Source of the DNA: CAVPLM01 sp963713545 | GTDB taxonomy: Bacteria > Actinomycetota > Thermoleophilia > RBG-16-64-13 | Direction: 5' to 3' | DNA: 64,000 nt | Assembly (NCBI GenBank): GCA_963713545.1 | Contig: CAVQME010000002.1 | Location: forward strand, 124,001 to 188,000 | In this document: in pieces, positions 43,516 through 57,534 of the stretch | Layout: each line of letters begins with the position of its first letter | Position numbering within the stretch: position 1 is the first letter of the stretch | The notes under the pieces: generated by a model | Databases searched by the model: none | Seen by the model: the letters and a program-made list of their open reading frames with translations, nothing else | What the model was told of the DNA's origin: nothing | Position numbers and translations under genes: made by a program

Positions 43516-44915
43516 GCGGACCCGTTTCCAACAGCGGCACTGACAAGCCCCGGGGCGGCCGTTTCACGGCCGCCCCGGCACCTCTGTTCGAGCGTCTCAA
43601 CGCGTCGATCCCCTTCGATCACGTCTTGGCGCCCTTCGACATCGCCGGTTCCCGCGCTCATGTGCGTATGCTGGCGGATGTCGGCGCCCTCACGGGAGAG
43701 GAGCGTGATCGTATCCTGGAAGGGTTGGAGCAGGTGGCCCGGGAGGTGGACAAAGGCACCTTCGCCTGGTCTCTGGCGGATGAGGATATCCACATGGCCA
43801 TCGAGCGGCGTCTCACCGAGATCGTCGGCCCGATGGGAGGCAAGGTGCATACGGGCCGCAGCCGCAACGACCAGGTGGCTCTCGACCTACAGCTCTACCT
43901 GCGGGACGCCATCGCCGGTCACCAGAAACGCATAGTCGCCCTGATGGGCGCTCTGATCGACCAAGCGGAGAGCAACCAGGCGACGATCTTCCCCGGCTAC
44001 ACGCATCTGCAGCGCGCGCAGCCGGTGTCGCTCGCCCATCATCTGCTTGCCTATTTCTTCATGCTCGAGCGTGACAAGCAGCGGTTCCAAGAGTGGGTCG
44101 GATCGTCGTGGATGCCCCTGGGAGCGGGCGCTCTGGCCGGGGTCAACTACCCTCTGAACAGAGAACAGGTTGCCGCCGAACTGGGCTTTTCCAAGGTGGC
44201 ACCCAACGCCATGGATGCGGTGGCCGCCAGGGACGGCGCGTTCGCCTACCTGGCCATCTCCGCCGGCTGCGCGCTCAACCTGTCTCGTCTGGCAGAAGAG
44301 ATGGTGCTCTGGGCCACCCAGGAGTTCGGTCTGGCTTCACTGCCCGATTCGTGGACGTCAGGGTCCAGCATCATGCCTCAGAAGCGCAACCCCGACGGGG
44401 CCGAGTTGGTCCGTGCGAAAAGCGCGGGCTTTCTCGCCCGTCTGCAGGGGCTGGGAGCACTGCTGAAAGGACTTCCGCTTGCCTACAACAAGGATCTGCA
44501 GGAAGACAAGCTGTATGTCTTCGCCGGTCGCGAGGAGCTCGATCTGTGTCTGGAAGCGATGACGGCCATGGTCCATGGGCTCAAGTTCGACCACGATCAG
44601 GCCAGACGAGCCGCGGAGGGCGGATATGCCCAGGCAACGGACGTAGCGGACTACCTGGTGGAGAAAGGCCTACCATTCCGCGAAGCCCACCGGCTCACCG
44701 GGCGTCTGGTGGCGCTTCTCGCGTCCGATGACCGTCCGCTCGCCGCAGCCACCCGGGCGGAACTGAAGGAGATCAGCCCGTTGTTCGGCGAGGACTACTA
44801 CGCCGTAGTCGACCTTGATCGAGTGGTGGCGGCCAAGATCTCCCCAGGGGGGACCGCCCCGCAGCGAGTGGCCGAGCAATTGGCTCTGGCCCGCGAGATT
44901 CTGGCCAAGTCCTGA
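43512..44915 (+). CDS. argH: Argininosuccinate lyase
   Basis: The 467-residue fumarase-superfamily enzyme releases arginine and fumarate. DEDIHMAIERRL, TGRSRNDQVALDLQLYLRD, GYTHLQRAQPVSLAHHL and the signature GSSIMPQKRNPD are visible. The GTG 43512 start overlaps the argG stop by 4 bases; the longer open frame upstream lies within argG. It is the last gene of the arginine operon. Confidence 0.96.
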   Translation: MSGPVSNSGTDKPRGGRFTAAPAPLFERLNASIPFDHVLAPFDIAGSRAHVRMLADVGALTGEERDRILEGLEQVAREVDKGTFAWSLADEDIHMAIERRLTEIVGPMGGKVHTGRSRNDQVALDLQLYLRDAIAGHQKRIVALMGALIDQAESNQATIFPGYTHLQRAQPVSLAHHLLAYFFMLERDKQRFQEWVGSSWMPLGAGALAGVNYPLNREQVAAELGFSKVAPNAMDAVAARDGAFAYLAISAGCALNLSRLAEEMVLWATQEFGLASLPDSWTSGSSIMPQKRNPDGAELVRAKSAGFLARLQGLGALLKGLPLAYNKDLQEDKLYVFAGREELDLCLEAMTAMVHGLKFDHDQARRAAEGGYAQATDVADYLVEKGLPFREAHRLTGRLVALLASDDRPLAAATRAELKEISPLFGEDYYAVVDLDRVVAAKISPGGTAPQRVAEQLALAREILAKS

Positions 44916-45001
44916 AGGCACCTGCGCGGGCCGCCGGCGTCGGGGGCTGGGCATCAGGCGTCCGAGGGCGGCCCGGCGCCACGGCCTGCTAAGATGGGCC
45001 G

Positions 45002-45700
45002 ATGAGCGCGCACTCTTGTCAGTCGACGGTGGAGAACCGTTTGCCCCTGGATCTGCCGGCCGGCCGCCTGCTCACCGGTGACTTCTTCGCCCGCTCCTCG
45101 GAGCTGGTAGCCCACGACCTGATCGGGAAGATACTCTGGCGCGAGGGTGTGGGGGGCGGACGCTTGACCGAGTTGGAAGCGTACCTTCCATGCCACGACC
45201 CTGCCTGTCATGCCGCGTGCGGCCTCACCAGGCGGAATGCCGCCATGTTCGGCCCGCCCGGCACTGTGTACGTCTATTTGAGTTACGGGGTGCACGTGCT
45301 CTTGAACCTGGTGTGCGACCGGGAGCGCGTCGGCTCGGCCGTTCTGATCCGCTCCTTCGAGCCCCTGGGGGACACGCGCCACCTCAGGTTGAACCGGGCG
45401 CGCAACGGCAAGGCCGCGACCCCGGTACGAGCATCTGTGGACCGCCTGGGCGTGGGACCTCGCCTCTCGTGTGGGCCCGGCCGGGTCGGGCAGGCCCTCG
45501 ATCTTCACCTGGGGCTAGACGGCCTGCCCCTGGGAGAAGCGTCGGGACTGTACATCATCGATGACGGCGTGGCGCCTACGGTCGAACGCACCGAAAGGAT
45601 CGGCATCTCCAAAGGAGATCGCCTGCTCCTGAGATTCGTCATGAGCCATAGCGCTCACGTGAGCCGTCGAGCGCGCCTGAGAGGAGACCGAACGGGATGA
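45002..45700 (+). CDS. DNA-3-methyladenine glycosylase (AAG/MPG type)
   Basis: The 232-residue enzyme excises alkylated purines. Conserved blocks are VAHDLIGKIL, LTELEAYLP with the catalytic Glu, NAAMFGPPGTVYVYLSYGVHVLLNLVC and VLIRSFEPL, with GPGRVGQALDL. An N-terminal extension of about 20 residues precedes the family core. The following NIF3-like gene overlaps its stop by ATGA, so they are coupled. Confidence 0.93.
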   Translation: MSAHSCQSTVENRLPLDLPAGRLLTGDFFARSSELVAHDLIGKILWREGVGGGRLTELEAYLPCHDPACHAACGLTRRNAAMFGPPGTVYVYLSYGVHVLLNLVCDRERVGSAVLIRSFEPLGDTRHLRLNRARNGKAATPVRASVDRLGVGPRLSCGPGRVGQALDLHLGLDGLPLGEASGLYIIDDGVAPTVERTERIGISKGDRLLLRFVMSHSAHVSRRARLRGDRTG

Positions 45701-46653
45701 GACTGGGGGAGATGTACGAGTTGGCAGTAAACGCCGGCGTTGCCGCCGATCCCCGAGGAGAGGAGGGCGTAGCTCGAGTCCTTGAGAGGGCCCGCAAAGA
45801 GTACGAGGCCCTGACCCCGGACAAGCGCTGGGAGTTCGACCTCGAATGCCTCTCCAACCCTTACGCGGACACCCGCATCCTTGTGGGTGATACGGAGACC
45901 GAGGTGAAAGGCATCCTGGTGGGGATCGATCTGGAAGTCGGTGAAGTCTTGCTGGCCGACGCGCTCCGCGCCAAAGGGCGGCCTATCGACCTGCTCTTGG
46001 CTCACCACCCTGAAGGCCGCGCGCTCGCTCGGCTGGAAGAGGTGATGGGTGTTCAGGCCGACGTGTGGCGCAAGTTCGGGGTCTCGATCGCTTACGGCGA
46101 CTCGGTCATGAGCGAACGGATGACGGAGATCATGCGGGCCATTCATCCCCGGAACAACGAGCAGAACATCGCCGCCGCCCGTCTGCTGGACCTGCCCTAC
46201 ATGTGCTGTCACACCCCCGCAGACAACAACGTCAACGCGTTTGTCCAGGCCCGTTGCGACGAGTTGGGGACGGATGGCACTGTGGATGAGCTACTCGACA
46301 TGCTCAAAGCAATACCCGAGTACCGCGAGGCCGTCCTCCAGGGTACCGGCCCCGTCATCTTCGAGGGCAACGGGAAGCGCCGTACCGGCAAGATCATGGT
46401 GGACATGACCGGCGGGACCTCCGGGCCGGTGGAATCCATCAGCAAGCTGGCCTCCGCAGGCGTGGGCACGATCGTCGGCATGCACATGGGTGAGGACCAC
46501 CGCAAAAAGGCCAAGGAGGAGCGGGTCACCGTGGTGATCGCGGGGCATGTCTCCTCGGATTCCCTGGGTATGAACCTGATCATCGACCAGTACGAACGCC
46601 AGGGGGTGGACGTGCTCGGCTGTTCCGGCTTCACTCGGGTGAGCCGAAACTAG
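45697..46653 (+). CDS. NIF3-like protein (second copy type)
   Basis: The 318-residue protein has metal-binding-like motifs: LLAHHPEGRALARL near residue 105, YMCCHTPADNNVNAFV and, near the end, VGMHMGEDHRKKAKEE and VIAGHVSSDSLGMN. These fit the 'NGG1p-interacting factor NIF3' group that is separate from the classical NIF3/YbgI form found at 20870-22456. Its ATG overlaps the stop of the glycosylase gene. Biochemical function is not established for this branch; a hydrolase with two metal ions is plausible. Confidence 0.8.
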   Translation: MRLGEMYELAVNAGVAADPRGEEGVARVLERARKEYEALTPDKRWEFDLECLSNPYADTRILVGDTETEVKGILVGIDLEVGEVLLADALRAKGRPIDLLLAHHPEGRALARLEEVMGVQADVWRKFGVSIAYGDSVMSERMTEIMRAIHPRNNEQNIAAARLLDLPYMCCHTPADNNVNAFVQARCDELGTDGTVDELLDMLKAIPEYREAVLQGTGPVIFEGNGKRRTGKIMVDMTGGTSGPVESISKLASAGVGTIVGMHMGEDHRKKAKEERVTVVIAGHVSSDSLGMNLIIDQYERQGVDVLGCSGFTRVSRN

Positions 46654-46782
46654 AGGAAGCGGGCCAGAGCGCGCCTTCACCCGCTCGGTCGCGGCGGGGC
46701 GGCGCCTCTAGGTTGCTCGGCAGGCCTCTACCAGCACCCAGGTCGGCGACCCCATGGTATGCTGCCGCCCGGGAGGTGGCCG

Positions 46783-48036
46783 ATGGAGACGACAGCGGCG
46801 TCTAACGACGTTCCCGTCGAAGCGCGCGAAGAGTACGAGGAGTTGCTGCTTGGCAGCGTGGATGCGCTGCCGGCTGAAGAGCTGCTGCACCAGCTGGTGC
46901 GGGCACGAGCGGAGGGCCGCCCCCTGCGGGTCAAGCTCGGCGTCGACCCTACCGCCCCGGATATCCACTTGGGACACACAGTGGTGCTGCGCAAGCTGGC
47001 GCAGTTCCAGGCCCTCGGTCATACCGCCGTGCTCATCATCGGCGACTACACCGCGAAGGTGGGCGACCCTTCGGGCCGCTCGAAGCTGAGACCGCGCCTC
47101 TCCGACGAGGAGATCAATGAGAACGCGCGCACCTACGTCGAGCAGGCTGCCAAGGTCCTCGATATGGACAAGGTCGAACTCACCCGCAATGGCGACTGGC
47201 TGAGCCCTCTGCGCATGGACGAGGTCCTCAAGTTGACTGCTACGGTGACCGTGGCCCGCATGCTGGAGCGCGACGACTTCTCCCGCCGCTATCTTGCGAA
47301 CGAGCCGATCTCAATGCTGGAGTTCATGTACCCGCTTCTGCAAGGGTACGACAGCGTGGCGGTCAGAGCCGACGTCGAGCTGGGGGGGACCGACCAGAAG
47401 TTCAATCTGCTCATGGGTCGCACCATCATGGAAGCGTACGGCCAGCCTCCGCAAAGCATCCTCACCGTCCCGTTGCTCGTCGGCACCGACGGCGAGCAGA
47501 AGATGTCCAAGACCTACGGCAACTACATAGGCGTGAACGACGCCCCGGACGATATGTTCGGCAAAGTGATGTCCATCCCCGACGACCTGATGGTCACCTA
47601 TCTCAGCCTGCTCACCGGGGCCAAGCGCCGTGAGGTTGAGGCGTTCGAGCTCGGACTGCGGGAAGGTGGCTATCATCCAGCCCAGGCCAAACGCGACCTA
47701 GCCGAGAGGATCGTGGGGCTCTACCATTCCCCGGATCTGGCGACCCAGGCCCGAACTCATTTCGACCGGGTCTTCAAAGAGAAGGACCGGCCGGAGACCA
47801 TCGCTGAGGCGACTCTGCCGGCCGAAGCGGTCCGTGACGGGCGGGTGTGGTTGCCTCGTCTCCTCACCGGCCTCGGACTCGCCTCGTCCAACGGCGAGGC
47901 CAGGCGTCTTGTCGAGCAGGGAGGGGTCAAGCTCGACGACGCCGTTCTCCTCGACGCAGGCGCCGAGCTCGATCCAGACTCCCTGCACGGAGCCGTGCTC
48001 CAGGTGGGAAAGCGCAAGTTCGTCCGGATAATCTAG
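46783..48036 (+). CDS. tyrS: Tyrosyl-tRNA synthetase
   Basis: The 417-residue class I synthetase has HIGH as HLGH (PDIHLGHTVVLRKL), FMYPLLQGYDS, ADVELGGTDQKFNLLMGR and KMSKS as EQKMSKTYGN, with a C-terminal S4 RNA-binding domain (NGEARRLVEQGGVKLDD). The long insertion-free core resembles the TyrZ branch. GGGAGG precedes ATG 46783. No T-box element is visible in the 129 bases upstream. Confidence 0.96.
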   Translation: METTAASNDVPVEAREEYEELLLGSVDALPAEELLHQLVRARAEGRPLRVKLGVDPTAPDIHLGHTVVLRKLAQFQALGHTAVLIIGDYTAKVGDPSGRSKLRPRLSDEEINENARTYVEQAAKVLDMDKVELTRNGDWLSPLRMDEVLKLTATVTVARMLERDDFSRRYLANEPISMLEFMYPLLQGYDSVAVRADVELGGTDQKFNLLMGRTIMEAYGQPPQSILTVPLLVGTDGEQKMSKTYGNYIGVNDAPDDMFGKVMSIPDDLMVTYLSLLTGAKRREVEAFELGLREGGYHPAQAKRDLAERIVGLYHSPDLATQARTHFDRVFKEKDRPETIAEATLPAEAVRDGRVWLPRLLTGLGLASSNGEARRLVEQGGVKLDDAVLLDAGAELDPDSLHGAVLQVGKRKFVRII

Positions 48037-48134
48037 CCTGTCTGCTACCAAAGTCGTAGGGGCTTTTCGCCCGCGCCCGCTACCATCGACCCGTACGGCG
48101 CGCTCCGCGCGAGAACGACTGTGGGGGTGACCGC

Positions 48135-48848
48135 ATGCGGGCCTTGAGACTGGTGGTTCTTCTGGTGTGTGTGGGCGCATCTGTGGCGACCATCCTGTGC
48201 GCTACCGGTTGCGGATCGCAGGGCGGGCAAGCCGGTCCCTCCAGCTCCGCGGCCATATCTGTGGCGCTCTCTTCAGCCACCGCGACGACTCCTTCAGACA
48301 CAACCCTGACGCCCTCGTCGAGCCCGGCAGCCACGACTCTTACGACGATGGGACCTGCGCCGTCCCCGGCGGGCTCGGCCGGCACCGAGCCCCAGTCCGA
48401 TGTGCCGGGGCTCTTTGCCGACCTCGCCCGCGTCATGGCCCCTTTGCCGGTGTATGGTCTTGATCAGCTTGCCGACGGAGTGTCTGTCGCTCTGACGTGG
48501 TGGCCGGCCCTCTCGCTGGACTCACCCTCCGAATATGATGGTCCTTCCGCATCCAATCCGCGGGTCTCCGACTCGCCCCCCGGCACCCAGGAGGCACAGG
48601 TGCTCTTGGAATCCGGCGACGGGTGGCTCGTGATCCTTGAGAACTTCCGGGGCGATCTGGGAGACGTCACTGGGTCCGCAGTCGGTGTGGTGGCCGGGAG
48701 CCCCGCGGCGCTCTACGCAGTGAACGGTGGCGCCCTTGTGCAGTGGAGCGATCATGGCGCGTGGTATGGGGTCTTCGGCCGGGACGTCCCCGCAGACGTG
48801 GTGGTGGAGACGGCTCTCTCCCTCAGTATCGTCGACCCAGGGCATTGA
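48135..48848 (+). CDS. Putative lipoprotein with Ser/Thr-rich linker
   Basis: The 237-residue protein has a signal peptide (MRALRLVVLLVCVGASVATIL) ending in ATGC, a plausible lipobox with the lipidated Cys at about residue 26. A Ser/Thr/Pro-rich linker (about 35-90) precedes a globular C-terminal domain (LLESGDGWLVILENFRGDLG). No family is recognised. It should be anchored on the outer face of the membrane. Its stop codon lies within the -35 of the rRNA promoter. Confidence 0.7.
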   Translation: MRALRLVVLLVCVGASVATILCATGCGSQGGQAGPSSSAAISVALSSATATTPSDTTLTPSSSPAATTLTTMGPAPSPAGSAGTEPQSDVPGLFADLARVMAPLPVYGLDQLADGVSVALTWWPALSLDSPSEYDGPSASNPRVSDSPPGTQEAQVLLESGDGWLVILENFRGDLGDVTGSAVGVVAGSPAALYAVNGGALVQWSDHGAWYGVFGRDVPADVVVETALSLSIVDPGH

Positions 48849-48873
48849 CAGTTGAGCCGGGTAGGTCTACAAT
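48845..48873 (+). promoter_or_regulatory. rRNA operon promoter
   Basis: Consensus TTGACA (48845-48850), a 17-base spacer and TACAAT (48868-48873). The -35 overlaps the TGA of the lipoprotein gene. A second TTGACA at 48903 has no matching -10 that I can see. Confidence 0.88.
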
Positions 48874-49330
48874 ACTTGGCCTCAAGATGATCGGACTACT
48901 TGTTGACAGCACGAACGAACTGGCGAGGGCGCGCGGATAGCCTGAACTACATATCCGTCGCTCTCGGAGCCACTCGTGCGTCAGGCGGAGTGGCTTCGAT
49001 TGTTCTTGAGGAAGGTTTTGGAGTCTGTTGGCGGGGAAGAACCAGTACAACAGACACGTGGGAGGCGGGTTGACGCCGCCCGCAGGTGGTGCTAATCTTC
49101 CCGGCCGCGCCTAAGAGCGCAGTGGTCTTTGAAAACTGAACAGCGTTGTCGGATCGGACCGTTTTGCGACGGTTCGGTCTGTCAGCAACGAATCTGCGAG
49201 GACGTCGTCTTCTAGTGGGACGGCTGTTCTCGCCCCCGTCCGCGATCGGACCCACCGGTCGCGAGACACACTTTGAGAGCTAATCAGCTCTCCTCAAAGT
49301 CAGATCCGAGCTTCGGCTCGTATCGCAATA
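48874..49330 (+). other. rRNA operon leader
   Basis: This 457-base transcribed leader has no gene. It holds TTTGAAAACTGAACAG (a boxA-like region near 49128), the left arm GCGATCGGACCC (49242-49253) that can pair with 50932-50943 beyond the 16S gene as a processing stem, and the hairpin GAGAGCT/AGCTCTC at about 49275-49293. Confidence 0.65.
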
Positions 49331-54152
<4,822 letters not shown>

Positions 54153-54214
54153 TACATTACTCCGTCACTATGCAGATTTGAGGGTGCGCGCGCCCGGGAT
54201 GCGCTTTTCGAGTT

Positions 54215-54331
<117 letters not shown>

Positions 54332-54339
54332 TTGATTTG

Positions 54340-54370
54340 GAGCCCGCCAGTGATGGCGGGCTCTCTTTTT
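54340..54370 (+). terminator. rRNA operon terminator
   Basis: A 10-bp stem GAGCCCGCCA/TGGCGGGCTC with loop GTGA is followed by TCTTTTTG. Confidence 0.92.
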
Positions 54371-54463
54371 GCCCGGCGCCGTACTCAGGGCAGCTGGGAC
54401 CCCCTATAATACAATCCTAGGAGCGAAGGAGCGCTGACAGGGCAACGAGTCTGGGAGGCAGTC

Positions 54464-55372
54464 GTGGCAGCTAAGGTTGAATGGGGTCTGCGAGGAGTCA
54501 TCCTCCCGTTGATCACTCCCTTCAAGGACGACCTCAGCGTGGACTATGAAGGCCTCGCCCGCATCGTCGATTACTACATCGAGGAGGTGAAAGTCGACGG
54601 GCTCGTGCCCTGCGGCACCACCGGCGAGTCGGCTACCCTCTCGCACAAGGAGCATGCCGACGTTATCCGCGCAGTGGTCGACCACACGAAGCGGCGTGTA
54701 CCCGTCATCGCTTCTACGGGTTCAAACTCCACTCGGGAAGCGATCGACTTGACCCAGATGGCGCGAGAGCTCGGGGCCGACGCCACGCTACAGGTGGGGC
54801 CGTACTATAACAAGCCCACCCAGCAAGGCCTTTTCCAGCACTTCCAGACTATCGCGCAGGCAGCCGGCTTGCCTATGGTCATCTACAATATCCCGGGCCG
54901 CACGAGCCGCAATATCGAGCCGCAGACCATCATCCGTCTCTGGCGTGAGGTGCCGCAGGTGGTGGGGCTCAAGGACTCTTCGGGCGATCTGCACCAGGCC
55001 ATGGAGATCTACCGGGGCACCGACCCGGCCACGTTCAAGATCTATTCAGGCGAGGACATCATGACCTTCAGCCTCATCTGCCACGGCGCGGCCGGCGCGA
55101 TCGCCGCCGTTGCGCACGTGGTTGGCAAAGAAGTGAAGGCCATGTGCCAGGCGGTATGGGAAGGGCGCATCGCGGAGGCTCGCACCATCCACTACAGCAT
55201 CATGGACGTGGTCGACGCCCTGTTCGTCGAACCCAATCCCACACCGGTCAAACAGGCCGTGGAGTGGCTTGGCCTGCCCGCAGGGCCGCTCCGGCCGCCT
55301 CTGGCGCGCCTGACCCCCGCCGGCCAAGACATCCTGGGCAGAGCGATGAAGGCAGGAGGCTGGCTGGCCTGA
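54464..55372 (+). CDS. dapA: 4-hydroxy-tetrahydrodipicolinate synthase
   Basis: The 302-residue aldolase condenses pyruvate with aspartate semialdehyde for lysine and diaminopimelate. The Schiff-base Lys is in GLKDSSGDL, the catalytic Tyr in VIYNIPGRTS, and GTTGESATLSHKEH is the substrate loop. The start is GTG 54464 behind CTGGGAGG. TATAAT at 54405-54410 is a likely -10, though I see no good -35. Confidence 0.95.
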   Translation: MAAKVEWGLRGVILPLITPFKDDLSVDYEGLARIVDYYIEEVKVDGLVPCGTTGESATLSHKEHADVIRAVVDHTKRRVPVIASTGSNSTREAIDLTQMARELGADATLQVGPYYNKPTQQGLFQHFQTIAQAAGLPMVIYNIPGRTSRNIEPQTIIRLWREVPQVVGLKDSSGDLHQAMEIYRGTDPATFKIYSGEDIMTFSLICHGAAGAIAAVAHVVGKEVKAMCQAVWEGRIAEARTIHYSIMDVVDALFVEPNPTPVKQAVEWLGLPAGPLRPPLARLTPAGQDILGRAMKAGGWLA

Positions 55373-55496
55373 GGAACCGCTGGCCGGCGCGACCTTTGCG
55401 CGCGTCCGCGCGCCCGCGCGGGATCAAATAGGACCAAAGTCCAGTGTCCGCTCACCTTTGGCTGCGATAAGTTGATGTCTGTGGCTACTTTCCTAT

Positions 55497-55523
55497 TCAA
55501 GCCTTTGCGAAAAGGGCCGATAT
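55497..55523 (+). promoter_or_regulatory. Sigma-28 (FliA/SigD/WhiG)-type promoter before pilD
   Basis: TCAAGCCT (55497-55504), 11 bases, and GCCGATAT (55516-55523) match the sigma-28 arrangement TAAAGTTT-N11-GCCGATAA: 5 of 8 in the -35 and 7 of 8 in the -10, with exact spacing. It lies 40 bases before pilD, in a 190-base gap that otherwise shows no gene. No sigma-28 gene is in the window. Confidence 0.6.
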
Positions 55524-55562
55524 ACGGAGGTAGCGAACGCGTTCCAGGGAGGGTGTGGCGTA

Positions 55563-56315
55563 GTGCAGTACTATCTCTATGCAGTCGCACTAATGCTTGG
55601 ACTAGCCGTCGGCAGCTTCCTGAACGTCGTCATCTATCGCCTGCCCCGCCACGAATCCCTGGTACGACCTGGTTCCCACTGTCCTTCCTGCGGGACGCCC
55701 ATCAGGGCCTACGACAACATCCCCATAGTGAGTTGGTTGATCCTCCGAGGCAAGTGCCGCAACTGCCGCTCGCCCATATCCGCCCGCTATCTGCTGGTAG
55801 AGGCGATCACAGGAGCCTCGTTCGTGCTGGCCTTCTGGCGGTTCGGCCTTGATTGGCGGCTGCTGGTGGCCTGGGCCTTCATCGCCGCCATGGTGGCGGT
55901 AGCCTTCATCGACTACGATCACATGATAATCCCCAACAAGATCGTGCTGCCGGGCGCCGTGATGGGCCTGATCGCGTCGATGGCTCTGGACCCACAGAGG
56001 TGGTGGGTCTATGTCGCCGGTAGCCTTGGCGCGGCGGCTTTCATGTTCGCACTCGCGCTGATCTGGCCGGGCGGCATGGGGCCGGGGGATATAAAGCTCG
56101 CCCTCTTCATGGGCGCCGTTTTGGGTGCGTACGTGATGGTCGCCCTGTTCGTAGCCTTTCTCCTCGGCAGTCTGGTGGGCATATTTATGCTCTTAGTGCA
56201 GAAGCGATCGCGAAAAGAAAAGATACCCTTCGGTCCATATCTGGCTATGGGTGCGATACTGGCCGCATTAGTGGGCGAGACCTTACTAAACTCGTACTTG
56301 GGAGTCTACAATTGA
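55563..56315 (+). CDS. pilD: Prepilin peptidase/N-methyltransferase
   Basis: The 250-residue A24 aspartic membrane protease cleaves and methylates prepilins. The N-terminal GSFLNVVIYRLPRHESL precedes the zinc pairs CPSCGTPI and CRNCRSPI (methyltransferase loop). The two catalytic Asp are in AFIDYDHMIIPN and GPGDIKLALFMGA, and about eight membrane helices are seen. The start is GTG 55563 behind GGGAGGG. It heads the pilus gene group. Confidence 0.95.
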   Translation: MQYYLYAVALMLGLAVGSFLNVVIYRLPRHESLVRPGSHCPSCGTPIRAYDNIPIVSWLILRGKCRNCRSPISARYLLVEAITGASFVLAFWRFGLDWRLLVAWAFIAAMVAVAFIDYDHMIIPNKIVLPGAVMGLIASMALDPQRWWVYVAGSLGAAAFMFALALIWPGGMGPGDIKLALFMGAVLGAYVMVALFVAFLLGSLVGIFMLLVQKRSRKEKIPFGPYLAMGAILAALVGETLLNSYLGVYN

Positions 56316-56423
56316 CCCCAAGAAGACTATGCAAAAGGTGATTGCTAGTGTTGTTAGGCGTGATAGAGTCTAAAGTGTACAAGCCAACCAGGCTGAATCA
56401 AGCCGTGGGGTCGAGGTGAGCCG

Positions 56424-57533
56424 ATGGCCTTAGGCCTTCGTCAATCGGGGCAGTGGGCGCTGGATGTCGGAGGGTCTAACATCGTCGCGCTCCATGTTGC
56501 CGGAGATCCCGGTAGCCTCAAGCTACGCCAACTCTATGACTGGCCCTTGCCCGATGGACTGGTGGTTGACGGCGAGATCCTAGACGGCGACCTTTTCGCC
56601 CGCGAGCTCAAGGCCCTCGTGAACCAGTACAAGTTGCGCGGCCGTTCGGTTCAGGTGGGCGTCAGCAATCAGAAAGTCATCGTCCGGAACATCGACATGC
56701 CGGAGATGACCGAGGAGGAGCTGCGTGGCGCGATCGAGTTCCAGGCCCAGGACTATATACCCATTCCCGTTGACGAAGTGGTGCTCGACTTCCAGGTGGT
56801 GGGGAAACGGGTCAACCCTGATGGGGCCACCCGCCAGGAGGTGCTGCTCGTAGCCGCCCAGAGGACGATGATAAGCACGCTCCTCAGCGCGATCAAGCAA
56901 GCGGGACTCAAGGTGGCGGGTATAGACGTGTCCAGCCTGGCACTCACCCGTGCCCTTCTTCCTCCCACCTCCTTCTTGGGCGAAATGCCCGATGGTGGGA
57001 CGTGCAGGGGGATCGCCGATATCTCCTCCTCGGTGGCCACTCTGGTTGTAGCTGTTGACGGTGTACTCAAGTTCACGCGGATCATCAACTTCTCGAGCGA
57101 TCGCTTCCCGCGGGCGCTCAGCGAGCAGAGAGCCATTCCTTATGCCGACGCGCAGACCATGGTGCAACGCCTGGGGCTGCCAGGGCCTCTACCAGCCGAC
57201 GCCGAGTACTACCCGGAGGACATCGTCACCGATACTCACAGGCGGCTCGGGCAAGAGGCCTCCGAATTGAGTGACGAGATCCGCCGGTCACTCGACTACT
57301 ACCAGAACCAGGAACAAGCGCCGAGGGTCTCGGAGCTCATCTTGAGTGGACGGGGAGCGCTGGTCAAGAACCTCGACGCACATCTGGGCGAAGCTCTTGC
57401 CATACCGGTCAGCCTGGGCAATCCGCTGGTCCATATCTCCCAGAACGCCTCGGACATCCCGGATGCCAACCTGGCGTTCATGGCGCCCGCGCTGGCGGTC
57501 CCTATCGGCTTGGCCCTTCCCGGAGACGAATGA
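56424..57533 (+). CDS. pilM: Type IV pilus assembly protein PilM
   Basis: This 369-residue actin/FtsA-fold ATPase-like protein sits at the cytoplasmic membrane and binds PilN. Signs are the phosphate-1-like ALDVGGSNIVALHV, VRNIDMPEMTEEELRGAIEFQAQDYIPIPVDEVVLDFQVV (classical PilM) and ILSGRGALVKNLDAHLGEAL. It follows pilD after 108 bases; that gap contains TAAAGTGT (56371-56378), a good sigma-28 -35 but without a clear -10. pilN begins 2 bases later. Confidence 0.93.
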   Translation: MALGLRQSGQWALDVGGSNIVALHVAGDPGSLKLRQLYDWPLPDGLVVDGEILDGDLFARELKALVNQYKLRGRSVQVGVSNQKVIVRNIDMPEMTEEELRGAIEFQAQDYIPIPVDEVVLDFQVVGKRVNPDGATRQEVLLVAAQRTMISTLLSAIKQAGLKVAGIDVSSLALTRALLPPTSFLGEMPDGGTCRGIADISSSVATLVVAVDGVLKFTRIINFSSDRFPRALSEQRAIPYADAQTMVQRLGLPGPLPADAEYYPEDIVTDTHRRLGQEASELSDEIRRSLDYYQNQEQAPRVSELILSGRGALVKNLDAHLGEALAIPVSLGNPLVHISQNASDIPDANLAFMAPALAVPIGLALPGDE

Positions 57534-57534
57534 G

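Noticed and set aside
46654..46782. T-box leader before tyrS
   Set aside because: No T-box core sequence and no specifier stem are visible.
48903..48940. Second rRNA promoter at TTGACA 48903
   Set aside because: No -10 hexamer at 16-18 bases.
55380..55560. Cyclic-di-GMP riboswitch before pilD
   Set aside because: A CCTTT-GCGA-AAAGG hairpin is present, but the conserved core sequences of GEMM-type riboswitches are not; the GCCGATAT belongs better to a sigma-28 promoter.
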